A stretch of 64,000 nucleotides of DNA from Plantago major (GCA_026545765.1 CM048842.1:47439431-47503430); one strand, 5' to 3'. Counted from the first letter of the stretch, positions 22,105 through 34,626 are shown. The notes: generated by a model from the letters alone, not told the origin. Made by a program: numbers and translations.

Positions 22105-25100
22105 ATGGCTTCCAAGAACACTTCGACACAGAAATCCCAATCCTCCACTGGTACTGCTGAAAAGCAAGCACCAGAGTTGGTTATTGTAAACAATCGACTG
22201 GTAGGAGTTTTTTATCCTGACCATTGGACTTCAAGTCACAGAATGATTTGGGGTGGTGCCATGGTTGAAAAATACCTCTCTGCTGCAATAGAAAACCAAA
22301 CTGACAGAAAATTGATTCTTGACATGCTTTAAAAGGCACAAATCAAGAGGTTTCTATCTGCTCGCCCTAGTGGAATTTCATCACTTGATGTGTTGGAATT
22401 TTACAACAACTCCAGGATTATTTCCTATGTTTCTGAAGGCACTGAAATAGTGTCTATCAAAACCTCAGTCCAAGGAAAGGAAATCCTTCTGGACTTAACA
22501 ACTTTCTGTAAGTTGTTTGAGGTTCAAAATCTTGGAAAGGATTTTGAAATAAACACCAAGGATGAGGAACTCCTTGAAGGTGTTAAAGAACTTTACAGTG
22601 ACGTGTGTGATCTTGAAAAATCAGATACACCCACTGAGTTCAAGCTTGCTGACATTCGAACCAGACATCTGTTGGTTCACTGGGATGTACTAGCTTGCAT
22701 TCTTCACAGATGCTTTGATGGTCTACAAGGAGGTGCTGACCAGATAAGCCAAGAACGATGGATCATGATGTTCTTGCTGCATCAACAAGACAAAAGGCTG
22801 GAAAACCCTTTTAACTGGGGAAAGTACGCCTTCATGAAATTCGTGAAGAAGATTCAAGGCTTCGAGCCTAAGATTGTCAAAGGATTAACTGAGCCAAAGG
22901 CCATGAGGTTATGGTGCAAGATATGCTACTTCGGAAAAGCTTGGCATTGAGCTCGAGAGACTACCGAGATCGCTAACAATAACTTACTCTACAAGTACGA
23001 GTATACAAATCGATGAAAAAGGTTCGGGTCTCGAAGGTCCTAAGAAGAGAAAATCTGAAAAGATATCTGAAGAAAAGGTTGCGACCAAGAAGCCCAGAAC
23101 TTCAAGAAAGAAGTCTGCTGGCAAATCAGAAGACACACCTAAAGAGGTTGTTAATTCTCAGATATCTGCAAGCATGGCAGACAAACTCATCAATGCTGCA
23201 AAAGAGTTATCACCTACTGAACAAGTAGACTCAGCAAGAGAAAATGCTTTCAGAAATGTTGCGACTAATGCAGAAAGCCTTGCTGATGAACTCATAAATG
23301 CTGCCAAGAGTGGTGAAAAACACCAAGCCCCATCTGCAGAAACCGCAGGAATAATGGACCAATCAGTACCCAATGCTGATGAGAGCTCTGACGATGAAGA
23401 TGATGAACTAGTCATCTCTCAAGTCCTAAAAGGAACAAAGAGGGCTAAGGTTACTGAAAAAGTAACTGGTGATAAGGTATCTGAAGAAGAACCTACACCA
23501 CAGGTTGCTGAACCTATAGCAAAGGTTGTTGGTGCAAAGACATCATCAGGGAATGACTCTCTTGCACAACTTCACAAAGCCCTGATGAGTGGTATTTTAG
23601 TGCTGGCAGATGCTGATGGAAATGCCACATCTAAAAATCTGGAAGAACACTCTACTGATCAATCTTCTGCTTCCAGACAACCACAACAACCACAAACACA
23701 ACAACCACAACAGCCACAAGTGGTTGATGAAATGGTAAATGAACTCCATTTCGAATTACCAGCAATACAGTATGCTGAAGAAAATCCTGTAAATGAGCAG
23801 GTTCCCCAACTCAATGAGAGGGATCAAACTGAGACATCTACTCAGAATGATCAACCAGGGGAGGCAACTGAGTTGCATACTCAGGAAAGGTGTGAAGTAC
23901 CAGAAACTTCAAACAAAGAAACTAGACTGGGACAAGACGACCAATGTATAGAAATGTCACAAGTTCCAGAGACCAATCAGCCTGAAACTGCTCAGGTAAA
24001 TGACTGGTTTAACTCTAACCTTGTGAAAAATTTTATACTTATAAATCTTGTTACCTCATAAGAATTTCTTTGTTACAGGCTGAGTTAGAAACGGAAAAAC
24101 AAGAGGAAGCTGAAAAGCTTACCTCAGATACTGAAAAAGAGGTTCCTTCAACCTCAACTCTTGAGACATCTGAGCCTGTGCCACAGGTAAATGATTCTTA
24201 AAGAGAACTAACTTTTCAGTAAAAAAAGTTTGTATGCTCATTCATGATAAATGCTTCTAACAGGCTCCAACTCAGATGGAAGAAGATAAGGCGGAAATGC
24301 CAGAGACAAATCCAGAAACCAACAAGGTTTCTGAAGAACACATCACTGAGCTTTCAAACTTGAAGGTATATGACAATCAAGTGACAAAGTGTTCTTCATC
24401 TTGGGTTATCTTTTATCTCTTCTAAAAATCAATACTTTCTACTTACAGGCTATTTCAGAAGTAGAAATGCAAGGGGATGAAGTTGCGACTTCCCCTGCAT
24501 CAATGGAAATTGATGAAGCCCCCAAGGCAGCATCACTTGAAAGAACACCAGAAACTGCACAAGTTTCTGAGAAAAATGAATCTGAGCTTCCTGATGAAGA
24601 AGTAAGTAGCTCAAATCAGAATTCATTAAAAGCATATTAATGCATAGCTTCTTTCAAAATATTTCCTAAGTATTGTATTTATCTCAGGTTCAAGAAAGAA
24701 AGGTTGATGAGGATCAGACTTCCAAGTCTCCACCTCACAACAAGATATCTGAGACACCAATCGTCTCAGTAGAACAAGTATCTAAGCCTGATGTTCACAC
24801 TCAGGTAACTCAGAGACCAAACTACACTTCTACTCAGATATCTACAAAAGTTTTGAAACTCACTCAAAACTTTTTCTTTCAGGCTCAAACAGATGCAAAG
24901 CAGGTTCCCATTGAAGAAACAAGGGACCTACTTCACTTCTTCAAAGCTCACACTTTGCCAAAGCATATTCAATGCTTCAAGAAATGGCAGAAGTTAAGGT
25001 GCTCTGATCTCTCTGAAATATTGAGAATCACAGATCAACCAATCAGACGAGCACGAGCTCTTGACCTGGAAACTTATGTCCAAGCAATGTTCCCTACAGA

Positions 25101-27686
25101 ACAACATACAGTTGCGACTCTACTACATAAGGACTTTTCCAGAGAAGTGGCGCACAGTTTGATACAAGCCTTTGAACAGGCAGATGGTCAGACAAGATTA
25201 CAGATGGCATTCAAGCCGATCCCCTTGACTACGCAATTTATACCTTCTGAACAAGAAGAAGTTAATGGGCAGAAGATCACTATCCCTGAAGTGATCAACC
25301 TTGTATCTGAAGATGATGAGGAGGAAGAAATAAATGAAAATTACTTTGATGAACCTCCCACTGACCATCACCAAAAGGATGATAATGACAACAAGGATGA
25401 TGATGATGCCCCAGCACCAGGGACCGGAGGAATTTCACAGAAAAACATTGCCTCAACTGCTGAAAAGCAAACTGAGAAGACTTCACAGAAATCTCCCTCT
25501 CCATCTCCTTAGAAATCTACTCATCCCTCTTCTCACCAACATCAAGTTACTACTGAACAAGTAGTTGAGCTCTCTGAGGAAATCAATCTGAAAATATTAA
25601 ACACTCAGACCAGAAGTGCTCAACTCAGACACCTGTTGGAAGAAGAACAACAGCTACATCTTCAACTGGAAGATCAAATAGCTCAATCCAGAGAAAAGCT
25701 TGATCAACTAGAAGATCAATACCTCAAAGAAATCAATGCTTACTCTGCGGTTGAAGAACTAAAGGATGCTGTTAATGCTAAACGACAAAAACTCGATACT
25801 GAACAAGTATCTGAAGTCAAGCATGATGCTAAGGCTGCATCATCTTCAAAAGAAGTACCATCCTCCTCCCAGAAAGGAAAGAAACCAATCTCTGAGATGG
25901 TTGCTGGACTCGATACAATCGATGAAAATGTCCAAGAGGATGAAGATCACTGGGCTAATCACTCAGATGATGACGAAGACAAGACTTTGGCAGAGCACCG
26001 CAATGAACATTTAGCGGTTTCTCACTTGAAAAGGAAGTTGATTGCTCCTACAATATTCAACAAACTGCCAAACGTCCACTCCAATGAGTACATGAACAGG
26101 TATCAAGTACTGGCTACTCTGAACAAGGAGATGTCTTCACAGAATAAGAAAGTAATTGCCTCCGTCCCCTCTGAAATGAGAAAGTTCACTGAGCTAATCA
26201 CTCAGAGAACCACTAGCATAGTCATTGCTCAGAAAGATCTGGGAATGATACGGGACGATGATGTGTCTTTAGCTGAAAAAGCTTTTCAAGAGGCAAGTTA
26301 CACTGCTGGAAAAGCAGATGCCATCCTAGGCCCATTGGCAGAGCTCACTGATAAGGACAATGGACTTATCAAGCAAAATCAGGAGCTCAAAGCCGAACTT
26401 CAGAAGTTGGTCACTGCCTACAACTATTTACAAGGGCATTTTGACTCACTCTCAGATTCCTTTATGAGACTGAGTCAGCCAACAATGACTAAGGGGGAAA
26501 GAAAGTACAAATCTGGACCTCAAAGTCAGGGGGAATGGGAAGAAGGAGATGAAATCAAGAAGAAATCTGGAGCTGGTGCGGCTCAGAAAGGAAGAAGAAA
26601 AACTTCCCAGCCACCACTCAAAATCAATGAACTCTCCTCAAGCCAAGTTGCTTCCCAGAGACCTACTGAAGGAACCAAAATGGTAACAAGGGCCATGGCA
26701 CAGAAACCTCCAAGGAGTACCAAGGCTCCAAGGAGAAGACAAGTTAGAGGGATTGATGAATCTTCTGAAGAAGAAGAAGAAGGTCGAATCAAGTCCCAGG
26801 GCAATGAAGAAGGCTGGAAAGATCTCACAAGAATTGATCTTGATGAAGATGATGAAGAGACTGATGAAGATGAAGCTCCTCTTCACAGAAAAAGGAAATT
26901 TGAAAGCCTAACTGAGCCCATAGCTGCAAAGCCACAAGCAGCTAAAACACCCTCTGGAAATACCAAGTCTATCCAGGGTGGTGGTTCTTCAAGCAACAAC
27001 CCCAAAGAGAATTCAAGACAGAAAAGGAACAGACTAAGAGCTGAGAAAAGACAAAGTCAACTTCCACTCAGGCCAGAAGAAGATAAAATTAAGTATGTGA
27101 AGTATGACAATGATTCCTCTGTCTACAGGTGCATCAATCAGAAAAATGGCTATTGGATTCTGGAACTTAAGCATCTATTGGTGAATTCAAGATTTCCAGA
27201 ACCAATCCTCAAACAGCTTATGGCATGGAGAAAGAATAAACCTACCTTGATCAACACCAATCACATCAAAGCATGGTTGGATTTTGAAGTTGTCAAGAGA
27301 ACTGAAGCCATGAAGAAGGACCTCTCTGATGATTGTCCATATGGAAAGCCAGATGATGTGCACAAGATTCTGAATATCACAGGAACAGGCACAAGACCAA
27401 GACTTGTCATGGAACCCATGAGTCGTTCTATCGGCGGTAAGATCAATACAAGGGTGACATCGGATATCAAGATTATCTATGAATACTTTAAGCTTTGGAT
27501 ATCGTAATAGAGCATGCCCGGAAGTGGGGAAAGTACCTATGGGTCAAGCATTTTGCAGAAAATCCTACCAAAACCTACAAAGAAGTCTGTGGATTTGCCA
27601 GAGACACAGAGATGCTTGTCAGAACTCTTCTCTATGATTATTCTGATGACATCAAAAGGTTTGGAGATAGGAAATTTGCAGACTGA
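22105..27686 (+). pseudogene. Post-pol gene of copia B with five introns (env position, unknown function)
   Basis: Start ATG 22105 (MASKNTSTQ). An N-terminal globular-looking part runs to about 22950; a basic stretch with PKKRK resembles a nuclear signal (about 23040). Five introns (23996-24078, 24187-24263, 24366-24448, 24602-24687, 24805-24882), all GT-AG and all phase 0, separate exons of 36, 34, 51 and 39 codons that are acidic and Thr/Glu/Gln-rich. The last exon has coiled-coil character (25560-25800, 26350-26450), long basic/acidic linkers and a compact C-terminal region (GYWILELKHLLVNSRF). Defects: TAA 22330-22332, frameshift near 22920, TAG 25510-25512 (probable CAG), frameshift near 27490. 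It ends TGA 27684-27686. Position matches the env-like ORF of Sireviruses, but I see no signal peptide or membrane segment. A captured host gene is an alternative. Confidence 0.7.
23996..24882 (+). other. Block of five short phase-0 introns
   Basis: Introns of 83, 77, 83, 86 and 78 nt. Donors: CAG|GTAAAT, CAG|GTAAAT, AAG|GTATAT, GAA|GTAAGT, CAG|GTAACT. Acceptors: TTACAG|GCT, CTAACAG|GCT, TTACAG|GCT, ATCTCAG|GTT, TTTCAG|GCT. Every exon begins with an Ala or Val codon and is a multiple of three (108, 102, 153, 117 nt). Removing the introns restores one frame across 23174-25509. The fifth intron has length divisible by three and no stop, so it can also be read through. Confidence 0.75.
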
Positions 27687-28072
27687 TCCATGGAAATTTT
27701 GTTGAAGACTTGAAGATTGAAGACTTGAAGACTAGTTCTTTAGGATGTTCACTTGGAGCTTGGTTACTCCTGTTGTCCTAAATTACTATGTAGTTTTTGT
27801 ATTTTTGCTGACTGAGCTCAACTGTATCCTGTATGAAAGTTATCTGTAATCTTAAGTTGCTACTTATCTGAAGAACTTACTCTCAGATAATATTCTATAA
27901 AAGATAACTTGTCAGCAAAGATCACACTTTGTGATTTGGTTGATGTCTACTTTCTGCACTTAATTATATGAATTGAAAGATCTTAAGAAATGATTAAGTG
28001 GTGGATTGTTTCCTCATCCAGATTTGTAATAGGGAAGATAGTCATCGTTGACTGATCAAAATGGGGGAAATT
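27687..28072 (+). other. 3' untranslated region and purine tract of copia B
   Basis: No ORF. It ends with AAAATGGGGGAAATT just before the 3' LTR, the plus-strand priming tract. Confidence 0.75.
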
Positions 28073-29756
28073 TGTTAGATATTTTGTTAGAATATCTGTT
28101 TAGATTTTGTTCAGCAACATGATGACTTATCTTAGTCTCAGAAAGGTGATTAGTACTCTTGGTTCACTTGAACATTGTAAAAGAGGAAACTCACTAAGTA
28201 TGATAGTCTAGCTAATCTTGTATAGGATGTTAGGTCTCAAAATGTAATTTTTATTTTATGAAGAGAAGACCAAGAAGAAGACATCCAATGAAGCTCAACA
28301 ACTTCGAAGATTTGAAGAAAGCGCACAAGATTCTGAATGTTATTCAGATATCTTAGCGGATATCTTGTAGACGCGAACAGTTTCAAACAAACTATGTCAC
28401 AAGAGATATCTGAGAAATGAGATACATATCTGAAAACAAGGAAAGTGTCCACAGATATCTATTCTCAGATACCTTGAGCATTAACCACGTTTCTGAAAGA
28501 GAAACATATATTGCAAACAAAGTTGTTTCAATAAATACAAGTGGTATCTGAAGAATGAAGATAAGGATGTGCAAAGTATCTGACAACAAGTCTAGTCTCT
28601 GATACAAAGCATAGTTCCGTTGACACTACAGGACAAAAATTATAGTACAATGCATTTAATGCACGGACAGAGATGTCTGAGTAAAAGCAACGGCAACTTC
28701 TGAGAAGAAGACAAAACCTGCTACAGTACTATACACAGATATCGATAGTTCGAATTTGAGCCTAACGGATACTATTCAAACGGTACTCAAATTCATCTAT
28801 AAATATCAACACTTAGACAGCTTGAGAGACACACTTGCATCATTTGAAACATAGAACTCTGAACATCCTACTCTCTCAAAGCAACTTACTTATCCTCAAA
28901 GCTTTCTGTTGCGACCAAAGCTTTTGATCTTGAGTAAACACTGAAGTTCTAAGTGTCCTGATCCTAAACAAGCAAAGCTATCTGTGAAGGAGTTGAATCA
29001 AAAGATCAACTATGTGAGATTCATTCTCTCGAACAGATATCATAAGACTTGGGTCAGTATAAAATCGAACAAGATACCATACGCTGTAAAGTGTATTAAG
29101 TAACTTAGTTCACAGAGCTATCTGAATAATAAAAAAAGTTTTTAAGACGCGCATCCGACAACTCAAGTCAAACCAACACCAAAACGAGCGGCGTAGAGCT
29201 GGGAAGTACTTAGTTTGAAAATCGGGGAATAACTCCAAGGTTAGGAGTATAGGAAGTACTTGATTTGGAAACTAAGGAATAACTCAAGGTTATTGAGTAT
29301 AGGAAGTACTTAGCTTGGGAAGCTAGGAATAACTCAAAGGTTTCGAGTATAGGAAGTACTTGGTGAAGAAAAGGGGAACAACTCAGGGGGAACATTTGGT
29401 TGGGAACCAATTGTTCAGAATCTTAGAATAGGATTATTGTAAGGTTATCTCAATTATCTGTTCTAGTGAATTCTAGGTCTCTGATAGACCGAAGTGGATT
29501 AGTTGGAGGATTACGCCACCTCCAGATACCACTATACTTGTTGTGTTATTTACGTTTCTGTATTTACATTTCAGCAACACACACACACACACTAACTATT
29601 TCTGCACTTATCTTTACTAAGTCTTCCGCACTCTGATTCTAAGTATCAGATATCCATTCAGACATCTGAGAAATAGTTGTTATCGACAAAAGTTTTAAAA
29701 GACTATTCACCCCCCCCCCCCTCTAGTCTTTTACTTTGCCGTTATCTGGACCAACA
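28073..29756 (+). repeat. 3' LTR of copia B
   Basis: 1684 bp, near-identical to the 5' LTR for long stretches, with local clusters of differences around 28290-28345 and 29130-29370. It ends ACCAACA before the GGTAT duplicate. A short CA run near 29577 and a C run near 29710 are longer than in the 5' LTR. Confidence 0.95.
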
Positions 29757-29761
29757 GGTAT

Positions 29762-30043
29762 CAAGATGTAATTGAATTAAACGAGTTTCATATGGGTGGT
29801 CAGTCTATCAACGTCTCATTCACGTAGGGCTGGTACTGTAATTAATATATTATATTATAGGGGCTAATCTGTAATTTACTTCAATTTTTTTCTTTTAAAA
29901 AAAGGTGTTTCCCCCCTTTTCTTCATTGTTTGGCTTTAAAACCCATATTTTCACCATTACACTGGTTCGTTTTTTAATTCTAATTGCACACGCTTTCTCA
30001 CAATGACCTGAAGTAGTTCTTTTGACTTTATAGTGCACTTGAT
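29762..30043 (+). other. Intergenic stretch right of copia B
   Basis: AT-rich, no gene seen. It is the continuation of the target sequence left of 13841. Confidence 0.5.
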
Positions 30044-30207
30044 CGGCAATGTTAAACGCAACACCGTTTCAGCTAAACGCAATACCAAATAGTTATAACA
30101 TGACTAAAATGCCTTTAACTCATAAAAATTCTTATAAAATTATTTAAAAAATGAAAAATCAAAATAACTCGTTTATACATACACGAAAACATTAACATGC
30201 ACGATTG

Positions 30208-30405
30208 TGTTGAACATACATCTAAAGATAGCGTTGTACATGAGACTAACTCTTTGGATCCATCGGATTAACTTCTTTGATAGATACTGTGTAATCTGAT
30301 ATAGTTTAACTAGTGTACGTATCTTTCTTTTACACTATAAATAAAGAGCAGCAGACCACCAAAATATTTAACGTGGAATAATTCATTCTGTTTTGATTCC
30401 TTTCA
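30208..30405 (+). repeat. 5' LTR of copia C
   Basis: TGTTGAACATACATC to GATTCCTTTCA. It lacks an internal segment of about 31 bp present in the 3' LTR around 40925-40957 (contains CTTAGACATCAAGATG). A TATA/polyadenylation-like CTATAAATAAAG lies near 30336. Confidence 0.9.
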
Positions 30406-30455
30406 TGGTATCACTTCGCCAGTAAGGCTTATCGCCCATTACTTTCGATCCAAAA

Positions 30456-32655
30456 ATGACGGGTTCTTCCAACCCCAACACCTCTACTTCTGATCATGCT
30501 ATTTCTTTTTCTGGTCTGGCTCATCTTGTTACTGTCAAGCTGAATTCTGAGAATTTTCTTGCTTGGCACAGCCAAGTTTACCCACTCATTGTTGGTGAAC
30601 GTCTTCTTCCTTTTTCTCGATGGCTCAAACCCCGCACCTCCTCAGACCCTTCCCGGTACAGCTACCGCTACCATTACTGATCCCAACCCCAAATACTACG
30701 ATTGGTACTCCTTTGACCAACGTATTGTCAGTTTTCTTCGTTCCACACTTACCGATGAAGCCATTGCCGTTACTATTGGTTGCGGTTCATCACAAGCCGT
30801 TCGGTAAGCACTTCATGCCACTTTTCAGCACACCTCCAAACTCCGTGAACTTCGTCTTAAGGACGAGCTTCACACCATTCAAAAAGGCTCCAAATCTATT
30901 CCTCATTATGCTCGTCACTTCAAAACTTTGTGTGACCAATTGCTTGCCCTTGGTTGTAAGCTTGATGAAATAGACAAATCCCATTGGTTTCTAAGTGGAC
31001 TAGGACCAACTTTTACCAATTTTGCCACTACCCATCTCTCATCATTAACTACTATACCATCAGTTTCTGACTTGGCTGCTCAAGCAGAAAGCATTGAAAT
31101 TTTTCAAAATAATCTCGAGCGCAATCACTCAAACTCCTCTGCTGCTTTCTATGCCAATAATAGCCGCCCAAATTTTCGTCCCAATACGAACTCTAGTGGT
31201 AACAATGCTAATCGAGGTGGTGGTCGTGGCAATCGTGGTGGTCACATAGCGGTCGTGGTGGTAACAATGGATATCGTCGACCTCGTACTCCACGTTGCCA
31301 AATATGCCGCCAGGATGGTCACTATGATGAATCTTGTCCAGAACACTACCGTCCGGCTCAATCTGGCAATGCGATCTTTCTGAAGCATTCACTGCTTCGT
31401 GTTCTCTCAATGGAGGCAATGCTCCTGACTGGTACATGGATTCTGGAGCCTCTGCCCACATGACTCCTTCTCCAACTTGATTCGGTTGCACCCTATGGTG
31501 GTAAGAATTCTGTTTATGTTGGTAACGGTGATTCGCTAAGTAATTCTCACGGTGGCACTCGCAAACTCTGTCCTCAGGTCAACTTATTAAATGTCTTGGT
31601 TGTCCCTCATATTACAAAAAAGTTATTATCTATTAGCCAACTTACCAAAGATTTTCCGGTTGATGTTACATTTTCTGCTGATTCTTTTACTATTCAGAAC
31701 CGGCGAACAGGGATGCCACTGGCCAAAGGAAGGCGTGAGGGAGGTCTTTATCTTCTTGACCAAGGACATTCTGCTTTACTTTCAGATTTGCGCAATGAAA
31801 GCCTCCGTGGCTCCTTCGAGTTATGGCACAACCAACTTGGACATGTGCCTCATAGTGTCATTTCATTACTTAGTAAGAAAGGACTTGTGTCTGTTACGTC
31901 CTTACTTCCTAAACCTCAGTTATGTTCCCCGTGTCAGTTATCTAAAAGTCATCGCTTACCTCTTCCTATTAATGAAAAACGTTGTTTGCACCTTTTGGAT
32001 ATGATTCATTGTGATTTGTGGGGGCCATCCCCAGTTACTTCTCGTGATGGGTTTCGTTATTATGTGGTATCCATTGATGACTTCTCTCGTTTTACATGGA
32101 TTTATCCTATGCGCCTTAAATCGGAATTCTTTGCCATTTTTGTGTAATTTCGTACTCTCGTTGAGTGCCAATTTTCATGTCCTATTTAAATTTTTCAAAG
32201 TGATGGTGGTGGTGAATTTATCAGTAATCACTTTCAAAATTACCTTCAAACACATTGCATTTTTCATAAACTTTCTTGCCCACACTCCTGCGCAAAACGG
32301 TAGGGCTGAACGAAAGCACAGGCATGTTACTGAAATGGGTTTATCCATGCTTTTTCATGCTCGTCTTCCTCTCAGTTATTGGTGGGATGCTTTCGCCACG
32401 GCCACTTATACCCTTAATCGGTTGCCCTCCAAGGTTCTTGCTAATATTTCTCCTTTTGAGGTAATTTATAGTGAAAGTCCGAATTATGAAAATTTCCATC
32501 CATTCGAATGTCGTGTTTATCCTTGTCTCCGTGACTATGCACCTCACAAATTATCTCCACGCACTCAGCCTTGCATTTTTCTTGGTTATAGCGTTCACCA
32601 TAAAGGTTTCAGGTGTTTTGATCCTGTTACCTCCCGTATTTATATTACTCAGCAT
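30456..32655 (+). pseudogene. Copia C gag, protease and integrase
   Basis: Start ATG 30456 (MTGSSNPNTSTSD). Gag has LNSENFLAWHSQV and is broken by a frameshift near 30620 and TAA 30805-30807. A Gly/Arg/Asn-rich stretch precedes the knuckle CQICRQDGHYDESC (about 31294-31335), and the protease WYMDSGASAHMT is at about 31430-31465. The integrase zinc region (LWHNQLGHV ... CSPCQLSKSH) lies at 31820-31950; the first catalytic Asp in HCDLWGPS (about 32010), the second in QSDGGGEF (about 32200) and Glu in AQNGRAERKHRH (about 32290) all remain, although split between frames. The coding sequence stops at YITQH (32655), where element D is inserted; the same frame resumes after 38882. Confidence 0.85.
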
Positions 32656-33071
32656 TGTTAGAATATTTCCTATATATTTGTGGTCCACATTAACACTTAT
32701 TATTTAGTTTAAATGTCTAGTGATTTATTTCTATTATGATTCACATTAAGTTATTATTATTAACTAGGACTCAACTCTGATGGATGGAATTATCAACTAG
32801 GACTCAACTCTGATGGATGGAAGAGTCCTAGTCTAACTCGAATATGGGATCCTTGACCTAGCCTTATAAATAAAGCGTCTGTGTACAACCATCAGTACAG
32901 CTTAATACAGAAGTCATAGGTTTATTAAACCATATTCCACCACTATTCTTGTGTTGCTTATTATTTTGAAGTATCATGGATTCAATATAGCTGAGGTACT
33001 ATGGCAGCTTATGGATTAAGCATAACTTGGAACGTGTTTGGAGGTAGGTCTGATTTACGGTTTTCCTTACA
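32656..33071 (+). repeat. 5' LTR of element D
   Basis: 416 bp. The 33-bp difference from the 3' LTR is a tandem duplication around 32760-32825 (CTAGGACTCAACTCTGATGG occurs twice). The element was therefore altered after insertion, or recombination replaced part of this LTR. Confidence 0.92.
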
Positions 33072-34626
33072 TTATCGTATCAGAGCTTGGTTCTTGCTTC
33101 CTGCTCGTTTCAGTTCTGTTAAGCATGGTTGTTTTAGTTTTATGTCTTTTCCGGTTCTCTGTATATTTGTTCTTCCATAGACAGTCTCCAAATTCAGATT
33201 CTAATTGATACTTCCTTCAGTAAAATCTCAGATTCGAATTCAGATTCAAATCCATTCAGATATGAACTAAAGAAGTCGAAATACAGTCTTACAATTCTCG
33301 ACTTATTTTCGGATTTGATTTCGAATCCGAGCCTAATATCTCGATTCAGATCTCGAGTTTCAGATGCCAAGGTTTTCGATTCGTATGGTGTAAGAAAACT
33401 TTTGGAAAATCGATTTTTACTTTCCAAATAAAGACCTTGGATATCAAGTTTTTCGATTCAAATTCTGTTCAAACAAGTTTTCGATTCAACTGAAGAAAAT
33501 CGAAATTCAGCAAATTCAGATATAAAAGGAAGATTGTTTGGGGATAAAGATTTGCAAACCCTAAATCTCTTACGATCCAGAATCGAAAAGGGAGAAGAAT
33601 CGAAATCAAAATTTTCGGAAGGATAAAATTCTTAAGCTCACCTTTAGCGCATTTAGTCGATCGGATTCTTCAAGATTAACCGATTAAGTCACCGGTTCTT
33701 TCATCTTCACTCTTAAGCTACCGATTTGTTTGTGAGTTTAACTTTTATCCAAATTGGCCCTAAGTCGACCGTCGATTGTGGCATGGTCAACTGTCGACCA
33801 TTCTCTTGCTGTATCCAAGGAGACATAGATTCCATCTCTCAGTTTACCGATGGAAAACGAGAAAGAGAATGGAGCAGGTTTGAGAATAAAGGATATGGAT
33901 GAATGTTATTGACAATTGAGACACCAAACAATTACTAGTACACCTAGTGTGATGCATGAGACTTTCATATCACACGGCTCCTAAGTAATAAAAGAAAGAA
34001 GATAAGTCCCGAGTAAGAAAAGACTTGTTTTATTAAAATGCTTTTTTCTTTGTTTTTAATGTATATGTGGGGTTTATTATGCTGTTTCAACTTTCGAGGA
34101 AAAAAAAAAATTTTAAAAAATAAAGCCTTGATTAGCTACTGGTACTGTTAAGCATCTTGTTTGCATTTCTTCGTAGCTTCACAAGTCAGTATTCCATTTA
34201 TATGCCTTATTTATTTTTTTGTTCAATGAGCATTATCTAAGAGTGAGTTATATACCATACTCCATTTTTATCGGTACACTATTTTGATCAAGTATGATAA
34301 TTGATATTGTAGTTTGAGTTGAGATTAAGTACTTTAATAAGTTGTTTGATTGTATTTTTACTATACTTTGTCGATAAGATGAATGTATGATATGCTAATA
34401 TGCTTTCCTTTTATCACCTTACGGATTAAGAAAAGGGAATGTGTTTAGATACTTCAGAGAAATTATGAAAGAATATAAAGTGATCATTTTTTTTCTTTTT
34501 TCATGACTTGTATATCATACTTTAGCCTAAATGATCGATTAAGGCATATCATGTGAGTACCCGTTACAGAAATTTTAAGTTACTAATAAAGAACTATGCT
34601 TGAAGTTGTGATGCTTACGCCTATGA

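Larger units (their letters stand above)
13846..29756 (+). mobile_element. Ty1/copia Sirevirus-like element B, complete with LTRs
   Basis: 15,911 bp flanked by perfect GGTAT duplications (13841-13845 and 29757-29761). Order: 5' LTR, initiator-Met-tRNA primer site, gag, protease, integrase (core deleted), RT, RNase H, an 800-bp spacer with a TATA box, a second large gene with introns, purine tract (ATGGGGGAAA), 3' LTR. Large size, long gag extension and a gene in the env position point to the Sirevirus (Maximus/SIRE) lineage. Gag-pol and the second gene both carry frameshifts and stops, so this copy is not autonomous. Confidence 0.93.

Noticed and set aside
23670-23720. CAACCACAA-type repeat considered as a microsatellite locus
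   Set aside because: It is short and encodes a Pro/Gln stretch within the second gene of copia B.
24450-24635. Minus-strand frame across the intron block
   Set aside because: Explained as a shadow of the spliced plus-strand exons.
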